Below are positions 1 to 9,022 of a DNA stretch of 64,000 nucleotides, piece after piece. The stretch's first letter is position 1, and each line of letters begins with the position of its first letter. The notes beneath the pieces are model-generated. The model was not told the DNA's origin. It did no database searches and was given only the letters and a program-made list of their open reading frames with translations. The DNA comes from Dryocosmus kuriphilus (lineage: Eukaryota; Arthropoda; Insecta; Hymenoptera; Cynipidae), in assembly GCA_038277395.1 (NCBI GenBank), contig CM076196.1, positions 129,639,410 through 129,703,409 of the forward strand. Reading direction: 5' to 3'. The position numbers and the translations under genes are program-made.

Positions 1-245
1 ATGGGATAGTAAAGATTGTTGCTTTTTCAAAATTTTGTGCTTAGTAGTGGGACAGTATATCTTTCCTCTAGGTCAAGTGATTTCAAATTAGTGAAAATTG
101 TTCAGTGCCTGCCGAAGTTTAGCAAAATGGTGCCACTCACTTTTAAATGCACAGTCTAGTTATATTATGACTAGAATTCTCTCTCTGGTTTTATTTGTGA
201 AATAAGATCAGAGATAATTTTTCGTTTATTACAGCCATTCAGAAT

Positions 246-860
246 TAACTAAATTAACCTAAAATGCAGGGAGATTAGACAAGCCTAAGGGCAAGTCGAA
301 ACCTCCCCTAAGGTTCAGGTGGCAAGCCTATGGGCCAGCGCCTGAGTGTTTTTAAGTGATTCAATTAATTTTGATTTAAATAGAGAAATTGCATAAGGTT
401 TTAATAAATAACAGAAAGGAACTTGTCTAATTTTATTCTACAAAATAAAGCTAGAGAATATTCCTTTGGGCATTTATAACCTAATCAAATTAACTAAATT
501 AACCTAAAATGCAGGGAGATTAGACAAGCATAAGGGCCAGCCGAAACCTTCCCTAAGGTTCAGGTGGCAAGCCTATGGGCCAGCGCCTGAGTGTTTTTAA
601 GTGATTCATTTAATTTTGATTTAAATAGTGAAATTGCTTTTAATTCAAGGACTGAAAACGGATTCTTGTCTATTATTCAATAAATAATAATCGGGAACTG
701 TTTGCTAAGTCTGAACAATTTTGAACTAAAATAATTAATCAAAAATGCAAGTAGAATAGACAAGCCTAAGGGCCAGTCGAAACCTCCCCTAAGGTTCAGG
801 TGGCAAGCCTATGGGCCAGCGCCTGAATGATTTGCGATTAAACATTTTCGTTTAATATTT
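246..860 (+). repeat. Three tandem ~240-bp leader repeats
   Basis: An ~80-base core recurs at 266-345, 511-590 and 747-826, spaced 245 and 236 bases apart. Copies 1 and 2 are nearly identical well beyond the core; copy 3 is conserved mainly in the core. Inside each core the word CAAGCCTAAGGGCC is followed about 40 bases later by the variant CAAGCCTATGGGCC, so the core itself holds a short direct duplication. AT-rich linkers separate the cores. The position just before the first small ORF of element A suggests a 5' untranslated leader, possibly with packaging or translation functions; that role is inference. Confidence 0.85.
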
Positions 861-942
861 AAAGCAATTAATTAATAAATAAAAAATAAAAAAATTAATA
901 AATTCCGGACTAGCAACTTGACTGCGAGTATGACCGTTCAAA

Positions 943-1451
943 ATGCCTAAGTCAATTGAAAGAAAAAAATACAAATCTAAACCTAGAGGGGAAAGGCAAA
1001 TCAAAGAACACCACTACCGTCTCAACCAGCAGTTATTAGCGAATAGGTTTCTGGCTAATAAATTGATTGCCCATGAAGTTAAGCAAATAATTCAACCATC
1101 CGGAGAAACGGTTAACTTCCCCGTAAACATCCGTTTTGTGGATCCCCCGCCTCAGAGAGAAGAGGACATTTTCACTGAAATCAAAGGACCTAACGAATTC
1201 GATTGCTTATTTAATACTCTCCTGAACAAGCCCAAAAAAAGTTGGATCGAAGAAAAGCCCAGAGTAACGAACTAAAGGCGAAAATCATCATCCCATCTCT
1301 AGATAGTGCAATAAATACAAACATGGAAACTGTTACTCTGTTTTCGGAAGATGAAGTAGAAACGGTACATTTTGCTCCCGATCCCACAATTGCCCTTGAA
1401 GACGAGATTTTTATGGAGATTGCTCGAGGGGATATTTCGGACTCTGAGTAG
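943..1451 (+). pseudogene. Small leader ORF, unknown function, split by a frameshift
   Basis: Two overlapping reading frames (943-1275, 110 codons, and 1242-1451, 69 codons) look like one ancestral ORF of roughly 165 residues. The frame changes by -1 around a run of seven A at about 1233-1240, a usual place for indels. The N-terminus is strongly basic (MPKSIERKKYKSK), the middle contains a PPPQREED stretch, and the C-terminus is acidic (SEDEVET, DISDSE). I do not recognise a family. It follows the tandem leader repeats and precedes gag by 1 kb; most Gypsy elements have no gene there. It could be an accessory protein of element A or chance coding potential in the leader. Confidence 0.5.
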
Positions 1452-1550
1452 TAATCCTAGACCCAGATTTAGTAATTCTGGATTAAAAAAAAAATTAGTT
1501 GAAAAATTAAAAGAAAATCTTATACCGTACCTCCCTTCGTTTCCGACCTG

Positions 1551-1871
1551 ATGGTTGGGTATGAAACAAGAGGACCTACCGGGATGAACCTATTCGCTTC
1601 TGTATTTCGTAACGGTAATGTAGGTCTATCCTTCTGCAGAAGCACCAATTTAAATTTTATCTCGGAAGATGGGCTCTTAGTAGGGTTCACCCGACATGCT
1701 TCTATCGAACATACAGTGGCAGGCTATCATTTTCAAACTATAGGCGCGGTACAGATTACTGCGTTCAGTATGACCCTGTCCTTCGAGGTTATTTCTTTAC
1801 ATACTCCATTAGAACACCCCAGGGTAAATGGGATTTTGGTGCAAGTTGCCTTAGAATCTCTTGGATTATAG
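1551..1871 (+). CDS. Hypothetical 106-residue leader ORF
   Basis: An uninterrupted ORF lies between the first leader ORF and gag. Its composition is protein-like: mixed hydrophobic and polar, with GMNLFASVF near the N-terminus and VNGILVQVALESLGL at the C-terminus. No signal peptide, zinc motif or coiled coil is visible. I do not recognise the family. Its survival in an element whose known genes all carry stops could mean late loss of function or simply chance. It lies on the same strand as gag, so it could be a second accessory ORF. Confidence 0.35.
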   Translation: MVGYETRGPTGMNLFASVFRNGNVGLSFCRSTNLNFISEDGLLVGFTRHASIEHTVAGYHFQTIGAVQITAFSMTLSFEVISLHTPLEHPRVNGILVQVALESLGL

Positions 1872-2006
1872 GGAAATCCTAAGGCCAAGGGGGCTAATTT
1901 TTCGTCAAAAGCAATTGAATTCGTGAGGTCCCATTCGTCTTCCGGACGGGAGTGCGACGGAGAGAGCTGACGAGAGATTGAGGGCGTACATTGAATTAGT
2001 GACATA

Positions 2007-2150
2007 ATGCCCGGTAAACGTAGTTGGTTTGAGCGATTTTTGATTACGCAACCGAATCAGGAACGGTATCCTCAGGGTAAGCAGCGTCCTGGATTGCGAG
2101 CAACAAAGATCTTATCGGCATCAATGTGTGTTAAATATCGCTGTGTATAA
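2007..2150 (+). CDS. Possible 47-residue basic leader ORF
   Basis: A short ATG-to-TAA frame whose N-terminal half is basic and aromatic (MPGKRSWFERF). It sits about 300 bases before gag. The length is near what chance gives, so this is a weak call, listed because it continues the series of plus-strand ORFs upstream of gag. No known family is recognised. Confidence 0.2.
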   Translation: MPGKRSWFERFLITQPNQERYPQGKQRPGLRATKILSASMCVKYRCV

Positions 2151-2453
2151 AATACTTATCCGTTGTCTCATAAGGTGTAAATAAATTGGGCACATGGTCA
2201 TCCACAGTTTTGTTTTTCTTAGAGAAGAGACATTATAAGACCTTGAATGGACTTGCCTTGTTACTGGTCGGCGTTGCAGCGACAACCTAAATTACTGACG
2301 AAATTATTCCGGGGCGGTGAATTCCTTCTAAAGAAATTACACCGAACTATAGTATTCTTTTTTTTTATTATTTTCCAATTTCGATAGGAGATTCGAATAA
2401 ACAAGGTTACGAATATTCACCGTGTTAGTAGAATTCACCCATACAGTCGCAAT

Positions 2454-3702
2454 ATGACAAATTCGGATGATGATCGTAATAAAGGCAACGGTGACCAAGC
2501 AAATCCTCCTGTGAATAATAATACTACGCGTATAGGATTACCTTCCAATATAACGACGCGAGCGCTTTCTACAATGGATATAAGTGCGGCTATGGCTACG
2601 GCCTTGGAAGGCATGACCCTGCAGCAGTCAACATATCATATACCCACTTTTGACGGCAAAGCACCTCCGTTAAAGGAATTTCTTCAGGACGTGGCTAATG
2701 AGTCGGTATATGTTACCGACTCGACTGAACCGGCGTTTATCAAAATAGTGTTGAGCAAGTTAAAAGGAATCGCGCGGAAAAGTGTCCGCGACAAACAATT
2801 TAACCGGTTGACGGAGCTCGTAGCTCATTTGAAGAAACGGTTTGCTCCAACTAAGAAGTACCAGTGGTACTTCGAAGCTATAGTCAACCTCCGGATGAAA
2901 ACAAACCGAGAGTGTAAGTGATTATTATGACCGTACCTTAGGTCTTCTTAGTGGGGCGAAGCACTCTCTTGAAGAAAAATACACCGCCAGGGATAACGAC
3001 ATGGTTATAATGATGAGGCCTGTAACTGACTGTGCTCGAGACGCCTACGTACGAAGACTTCCTTCTGAAATGTCCACCTTTGTCGACACTCGAAATCCTA
3101 AGGACATTCATGAGGCATATGAACATGCATTACACGTGGAGGAACGCCAAATGTATGCGGAGAAGGCGAGAGCAGCATCAGCCTCGATGTACCATGTGTC
3201 GAGGCAGGACAATATTTCAGAAATGTCAAGGTCACCTTGTTCTTACTCAAAACAAATAGACGAGCTCGATAATTTCCGGCATTCTGAGAAGTCAGCTCCG
3301 AAGTCGACATTATCCGCTACTAGGAATCAATGCCCTCCTGGACCTTACCCACCCTACCCTAATCCAACACAAATGCATCCACACTTGTATCCAACTCAAT
3401 ATCCTTATCCGTCAGGATATCCTTATAACTATGGTTATCCATTTCCACTGCAGTATCCACCTCGTGTACCTCATACACAAGGAGCACACTTGAATCCTCA
3501 ATGGTCAGAACCACCCGTTCCTGGTGGATCGAGACCCGTCTCTCCAAAACCAAAGTCTCTAAACTACGCGCAGTCTCATTGTTCGGACGCCACGATGAGT
3601 CCGAAGCTAAAAGAGCGTACCAAAACGGTCCGAATCTTGGAGGACCTGAACGAATCTTCCGAACGAGATACCAAAAAGAAGACTCCCCAGTCGTCCGATT
3701 AA
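2454..3702 (+). pseudogene. gag: Gag of element A
   Basis: Structural capsid protein of the retroelement. The segment around residues 60-150 has the errantivirus Gag pattern: FDGK, then PLKEFLQDVANE, FIKIVLSKLKG, HLKKRFAPTKKYQWYFE. The first ATG at 2454 is followed by a polar, disordered N-terminus. The frame shifts by +1 near 2911, after which the Gag reading continues (SDYYDRTLGLL) to 3702. The C-terminal third is rich in Pro and Tyr (about 3340-3480) and there is no CCHC zinc knuckle, as is usual in insect errantivirus Gag. The end overlaps the protease frame by about 200 bases in a -1 relation, fitting Gag-Pol frameshifting in the ancestor. Nonfunctional as it stands. Confidence 0.85.
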
Positions 3703-4427
3703 AGGCTCCGGTATTCCGAAAAATAACAGCTTCCTTTTTGGTAGACCCCGGATCTGACGTAAATTTACTGAAGCTCCTAGCACTAAAACCGGACATCACC
3801 GTAGGTGATGATTCCATCTATTTGTCTGACATAACAGAGGAATTAACGGAGACTCATGGAACAGTAATGGTGACCATATTGGGCACAAGCGTCGAGTTTC
3901 ATGTAGTGCCAAACGATTTTCCTATCTCTGCCGATGGAATTCTGGGTCGGCCGTACCTCCACCAGGAGCAAGCACAGCTATCCTTTAGACATAATACCTT
4001 AGTTGTTATTTTGGAACCAATCACACCAATACCTTTCATAGATTATGAATCCCAAAAAGCGCGTAAACTTTTGAGATCGGAAATAAAACCATTCTCGCGG
4101 ATTTTGAAGCTCAAGGCCCGCATAAAGCAACCGTTATCGTTTGATGTATATAATAAGGAACTATCTGAAGGCTACTTGTCACACATAGATGCTCCTCATG
4201 GTGTTTATATCGGCGAGGGAGTAATAAAGGATCGCGATGGGCTATGCTATGCCTACGCATACAACACCAACGAAGAAGATGTAGAATTCGCCCTTCCACC
4301 GCAGGAACTCATTCCTTTCGAATGTTGTGAATTTCCAGGGGAGGATTCCGAATATTCGGAATCATGCTATGAAGAAAACAATAACCTTGAAGAACCACCA
4401 GTTCCGAGAGAGGAACGGGTCTTCTAG
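3501..4427 (+). pseudogene. pol: Pol N-terminus: aspartic protease of element A
   Basis: The pepsin-like retroviral protease occupies roughly 3715-4030. The active-site region reads FLVDPGSDVNLLK (catalytic triplet at 3744-3752) and the second hallmark is ISADGILGRPYL. The family has D-[ST]-G; here the middle residue is Pro, which should harm catalysis. After the domain a charged linker runs to a TAG at 4425-4427, in the same frame as the RT that follows. This frame is -1 to gag and overlaps its end, so the nominal ATG at 3501 is not the real start. Confidence 0.8.
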
Positions 4428-4508
4428 AGTCTCCATGTATCCTATCTAAACGGGTCAGAACGAGATGTGGTCCTAGGATAGGTCAGAGATTATCCTTATA
4501 TATTCCAC

Positions 4509-5882
4509 GTGCATTACGAAATTCTATCTGTAAGCCACAAGGTACAGCACAGGATCCCCACGACAAGCGATGTCATCATTTCCAAGAAACAATATCGTCT
4601 TGCACCCGCGGCTCAGAAGCAGTTCGCAATTCAGATAGAAAAACAACTGAAAAGTGTTATAATATCCCCATCCAGGTCACCCTATAGCTTACCAGTCATG
4701 ATTATTCCAAAGAAGGTGGATGCTTCTGGGAAAAAGAAATTCAGAGTGGTGATTGATTATAGAGCACTAAATGCTAAGGTGATAGGGGATGCATATTCAT
4801 TACCTAACATAACAGATATGCTAGACCAATTGGGCAAAGCTCAATACTTTTCAGTGTTTGATCTTGCCAGCGGATATCACCAGATTGAGAATCATCCCGA
4901 CGATAGAGCCAAAACGGCTTTCTCAACGCCAAGGAGCCATTTTGAATATATGAGAATGTCCATGGGTATCAAAAACGCCCTGGCAACATTCCAGAGGCTC
5001 ACGGACACCGTCCTTAAAAGGATGTTTGGGATTGAGGTGCTTGTTTACTTGGACGACATCGTGCTTTACTCAGAAACTCTGGAGGAGCACGATAAGAAAG
5101 CAAGAAGACTATTTAAAAGGTTGTGAGATGACAATCTAAAGCTCCAACCCGACAAATGCGATCTTCTACGCCTTGAAGTTGCCTATTTAGATAACATCAT
5201 CGGACGCGATAGAGTGAAGCCTAACCCGGCAAAAATAAAGGCGATAAAGGAATTCCCCCAACCAAAAACGGTACGCGCCATCCGACAGTTCCTTGCATTA
5301 TCAGGATATTATAGTCCGTTCATTAAGAACTACACTAAACTTGCTAAACCATTGGCTGACCTATTGAAGAAGGACTCCAAATTCAACTGGGGACCTGAAC
5401 AGAGCGAGAGCTTTAAAAAATTGCGTAACTATCTGTTTGCGGAACCCATTCTGAAATATCCTGACTTCGCTAAACAATTCAAATTGACTACCGATGCTTC
5501 GGAGTATGCGGTTGGGGCCGTAATAACCCAAGAGTACGATAAAATGGACATGCTTGTAGCTTATTTTTCTAAAATAATGACCGACGTGGAGCAACGATTT
5601 GAAACGACAGAGAAGGAGTGCTTAGCCGTGCTACACTCGGTCACTAATTTTCGTCCCTATCTGTGCGGAAGAGAGTTTATTCTGGCCTGCGACCATGAAC
5701 CTGTCCACTGGATTACATATGCTGAAAATTCAGGACGACGACTGGTTCGCTGGAGGCATCGGCTCAAAGATTATCAATAAATCTTTGAGTACAAAAAAGG
5801 AAAGCTCAATCGAAGAGTGGAAGCCTTATCGAGAAATCCGGTAGGACTAGAAGATCACCTCCTCCAGATCGGACGTGAATAG
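4509..5882 (+). pseudogene. pol: Pol: reverse transcriptase and RNase H of element A
   Basis: Makes DNA from the element's RNA and degrades the RNA strand. RT motifs in order: PVMIIPKK, FRVVIDYRALN, FSVFDLASGYHQI and the catalytic YLDDIV near 5046-5063. A TGA at 5124-5126 interrupts the sequence just after the palm, but the frame resumes at once (DDNLKLQPDKC) through the thumb and connection (KEFPQPKTVRAIRQFL). The RNase H domain starts near 5485 with LTTDASEYAVGAV and includes ETTEKECLAV. A TAA at 5778-5780 falls after DYQ, followed in frame by the ALSRNP motif that normally ends this region. All stops are single codons in one frame, so the copy decayed mainly by point mutation. Confidence 0.9.
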
Positions 5883-6665
5883 GATGACGTTAGGCAAATG
5901 TAACGGCGCAAGCACAGATGCGGTCACCCCTTCAAGTAATCCAACCCAGGACGAGGAAGAGGAGATGGCTCCGGGACAAGGTAGCACCCCCATCTTCTAC
6001 CGGGCCTTGCCGTTAAAATCAACGACCAAAAAAAAAACATGGTACAAGTGGGCACCAAAACTACAGTCCCCCGTTCGAAGCCTATCCTAGGCCGCGTCAC
6101 ACGGTTGCAAGTTACACAATTTTCTCAGTCGACCAACGAGGACTTGGACGACAATTCAGAAGCAACAAAGCAAAGAACTGTACATACGAGAACCATCGCC
6201 CCCATGCAGACAGTAGTTAGTAAGGCCTCAGGAAAACCCACTTTACTAAAATCTGCTCCCAGGCGCAACTCAGATATCTCGGGAACCGATGTGAAGGTAA
6301 GACAATTTCAAAAAGGTATTCTAGGTCCTCGCTCTTCGCGATTATTAGGAATAACTACCGCTGAAGACTCGAATGAGACTTATCAACCTCCAGCATGTCA
6401 TAAGAAACTACCCCTCGATCAGAGTGGGATAGTAACTCGACTTCGACGACAAGCACGAGTGCCAGAAAGGACCAAAACCCCTACCCACAGCCGCGAGATC
6501 TCCTCATCCGATGATGCTTCCTCTGAAGGAGGAAACAACGATGATTTGGATCCACCTGTTTATCGAAGGGACCATAGTGTATTGCCGAGTATCAAACCCG
6601 TCATTATGGATCGAAAAAAAGAACCAGTTCCTAAAAGCGCGCCATCCTATTTGCCAAATCCGTAG
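5875..6665 (+). pseudogene. Unusual linker region after pol RNase H
   Basis: Two frames carry a long, disordered, Ser/Thr/Arg/Asp-rich sequence where a normal Gypsy pol would go straight from RNase H to integrase. The first part (5875-6090) is acidic (DEEEEM) then basic. The frame then changes at a run of ten A near 6027-6036 and the second part (6039-6665) continues for 208 codons without a stop, with PTHSREISSSDDASSEGG near the end. No fold or family is recognised. It leads in frame, past one TAG, into the RNase H1-like segment, so it was probably part of the same polyprotein. Confidence 0.6.
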
Positions 6666-7082
6666 TTTCCCACCCTATGTGATAAGCCCACCGAAGTACA
6701 TATAGATGGAGCTTGCACCTACAATAGAAAGGGAGAACCCGAAGGAGGCGTAGGTGTGTGGTTCGGCCCGGATCACCCTTGGAACATTTCTAAGCCCGCC
6801 CAAGGTAGACAGATGAAAAACGCTGCAGAGATTCAGACAGCCACGGCTGCTGCGAAAACCACCATTGTTGATGTTAGTCCTAACTGTACTAGTAGTGACG
6901 AAGACAGCGACGAAAACAATGGGGAACTCAACTTCGATACACAATCCCATGAACCTCGTTTGTCAGAAATTCGTGCTGCGGTGCAAAAATCTATAGAGAA
7001 ATTTGATCAATCCCTCAACGATCATCAGTCCTATGTTTGGGATGACGAGGATTTAGAACGACCATCGAACCCGTGCAAGTAG
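6666..7082 (+). pseudogene. Second, cellular-type RNase H1-like domain (N-terminal half)
   Basis: Residues coded at about 6696-6870 match eukaryotic RNase H1, not the retroviral kind: EVHIDGACTYN (first catalytic Asp), GGVGVWFGPDHPWN, GRQMKNAAEIQTA (catalytic Glu). The spacing and the FGPDHP and GRQ words are those of cellular RNase H1. The second half, which should bring a TDS Asp and the last Asp, is absent in all three plus frames; instead an acidic stretch (SSDEDSDENNGE) and a possible helical segment follow. So this is a truncated or remodelled domain in frame with the preceding linker. Plant and oomycete Ty3 elements with an extra RNase H before integrase are known; I know of no insect description. 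Confidence 0.7.
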
Positions 7083-7405
7083 AAATTATGGCAGTCTCTG
7101 AAGGTGAAAAAGGTCAAGGCCTTTTATTATGTTTACAAAATATGGACCCCCGCACGGAAAAAGACGATCCACTTCCCAAGAGAGTAAACAAATTCCTGAG
7201 ATCGTTGTTTCAAACTCCTCAGACATTACCTGTGCCATTTGCAAGGTCTACTCCTGAAATATCCGAAAGGGACAGCAAGGTTTCCACAACTTACAAGACA
7301 AAGCCTGCAAAGAAGAAGCTGATGGCAATTTTCTTGCGAGAGGAAACCCCTCACGATGAGGCTTCTATAATCCACTCAGAAGCTAATTTCAAGGACCACT
7401 ATTGA
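7073..7405 (+). pseudogene. Linker between RNase H1-like and macro-like segments
   Basis: A 110-codon frame reached by a frameshift near 7075. It has no recognised domain. The sequence is basic with a PKRVNKFLRSLFQTP stretch and a KTKPAKKKL stretch. After the TGA at 7403-7405 the reading appears to pass to another frame (proline-rich PTPPPEQEEAK) that leads into the macro-like segment. Probably a decayed spacer of the element A polyprotein. Confidence 0.45.
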
Positions 7406-7466
7406 CGTAGAGGTGCCGTACATCGATCCTCCCACTCCTCCGCCAGAACAAGAAGAAGCTAAGTGA

Positions 7467-7883
7467 ACGTATCAGGATATCACTCTGATGAGAGAACCCC
7501 CAATGCAATCGGCCAGTTCGGTGCGCCGCGAATGGAGTGAGCCACTGAGTTATCGTCGCGATAATTATGCCCACTTCATTTCCGAAGACTGCGAACCTAC
7601 AAATCCCATATTTAAGTTACTTATTGTTACTGAGCGCATTAATCCACAGGATTTATGGGAGAAAAGACCAAAAAAGGGTCAAATATTAGTTACCCCGGCA
7701 GGTAAATATGCAGTGTACTCCATAGTCATCCAGGTAAATCATTTCGATGCTGTGGATTGGAGAGAAGTAACGACTGGTCTACAGAATCTGAGGATGGCAT
7801 TGGAACATGACCGCTGCGAAACATGTCGTATGGCGAACTCCAGTGATTTAATGGGTAATATACCACAAAACAAAATGGCCTAG
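7467..7883 (+). pseudogene. Macrodomain-like (TARG1/OARD1-type) segment in pol
   Basis: The segment at about 7548-7850 follows the order of the TARG1 class of macrodomains, which bind or hydrolyse ADP-ribose: a YAHFISEDC motif like the family's AH-ISEDC, a linker ending KKGQILV like the family's SGEV, then GKYAVYSIVIQ where TARG1 has a Tyr-rich strand ending in LITK, then a helix GLQNLRMALEHD and a strand CRMANSSDL where TARG1 has its P-R-I-G-C-G-L segment. The glycine-rich loop that holds ADP-ribose is replaced (EDCEPTNPI), so binding is doubtful. A TAG at 7881-7883 ends this frame, but the integrase follows in the same frame, so the segment was part of pol. Assignment is from recalled family pattern, not from a search. 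Confidence 0.65.
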
Positions 7884-8948
7884 TTGCTGTCAGCCATATT
7901 CAGTTGTGGCCCACCCACTATCACCTTATGTCACGGAAAGTTAGAAGTACCTCCGGAGGACTCGCGTTTAAAAATAATCGCAGAACATCACGATAGTTTA
8001 TTAACCGGACATAAGGGTGTAACAAAGACCTATCGTCGCATTCGAGAACGGTACACTTGGCCGGGTCTACGCAATGATGTAATCAAATACATTCGCGAAT
8101 GTCAAAGTTGCCTCGAGAATAAATTAATAAGAGCACGTACTCGAGAACCCATGGTTATCACTGACACACCTCTTGGAGTGTTCGATAGGGTATCTCTCGA
8201 TACCGTAGGCAAGCTAGCGACGACACCCAACGGTAGGAGGCATATCCTCACCATGCAGGATAATTTTTCAAAATTATGTATCGTTGTACCCGTACCAAAT
8301 CTACATGCATCGACCATCACGCACACCGTGGCTCAAAACCTATTCGCGCAATACGGAAAACCACGATGCATTCCTACGGATCGGGGAGGGGAGTTTTATA
8401 AGCAAATTAATGAGGAAATTGGAGAAGATATTCGGAGTCAAGCAATTGATAACTTCCGGATATCGACCCCAAAGTAACGGTTCCCTGAAGCGCAGTCACA
8501 TCGTCCTCACAGATTACATAAAACATCACGCCGAGGCTTTTGATGACTAGGACCGATTGTTACCTTTCGCCATGTTTGCTTATAATACATCCGTTCACGA
8601 AGCCACAAATTTCACTCCTTCCGCCTGACGATAAAGTGGAAACGTACGGATCCTATCTCCGCGACTTGGTTATTCGACTCCACGAAATCCAAAAGATTGC
8701 GGCTAAAAACATGATTCAAGCAAAAGAATGCTCGAAAATGCGTTATGATGAAGAGGTACCTCCCTAAACGCAGCAATTGGCGATACGGTGATAATATTCA
8801 AGGACGTGCGTAAAAATAAATTCGACAAAGAGCTACTGGAACTTATACCATCGTGGGTATCACGGAAAATCATAATGTAATCCTTGAAGCCGACGATGGT
8901 ACAAAGTTCACAAAGCACGCCGATAAGCTCTTGACAACATATTTTTAG
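7884..8948 (+). pseudogene. pol: Integrase of element A
   Basis: Joins the DNA copy to the host chromosome. The HHCC zinc-binding part reads HHDSLLTGHKGV with CQSCL about 35 residues later. The core has VSLDTVG (first Asp) and PTDRGGEF (second Asp); the third catalytic residue, normally Glu in the N-G-x-L-E-R-S-H motif, is Lys here (NGSLKRSH, codon 8488-8490). Frame changes occur near 8440 and 8620, with a TAG at 8548. The C-terminus is read in short pieces in different frames and ends at 8948 with DDGTKFTKHADKLL. The enzyme would be dead from the Lys alone. Confidence 0.88.
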
Positions 8949-9022
8949 GAATAATGCTCCGCGCTTAAAATATCACTACTATATATTTATATGTATCATT
9001 TTAGGATCTATACGCGGAAGCC

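Noticed and set aside
246..860. Regularly spaced repeats as a CRISPR array
   Set aside because: Only three units of ~240 bases in an insect retroelement leader; repeat and spacer sizes do not fit.
1733..2005. Minus-strand frame opposite the leader ORFs
   Set aside because: Antisense to a better plus-strand frame; no pattern.
2271..2292. TGGTCGGCG stretch as primer binding site of element A
   Set aside because: Does not match a tRNA 3' end I can recall with confidence and no LTR end lies before it.
3667..3680. AAAAAG run as a canonical -1 frameshift heptamer between gag and pol
   Set aside because: The base before the two codons is C, so the X-XXY-YYZ pattern is not met; the overlap alone supports -1 frameshifting.
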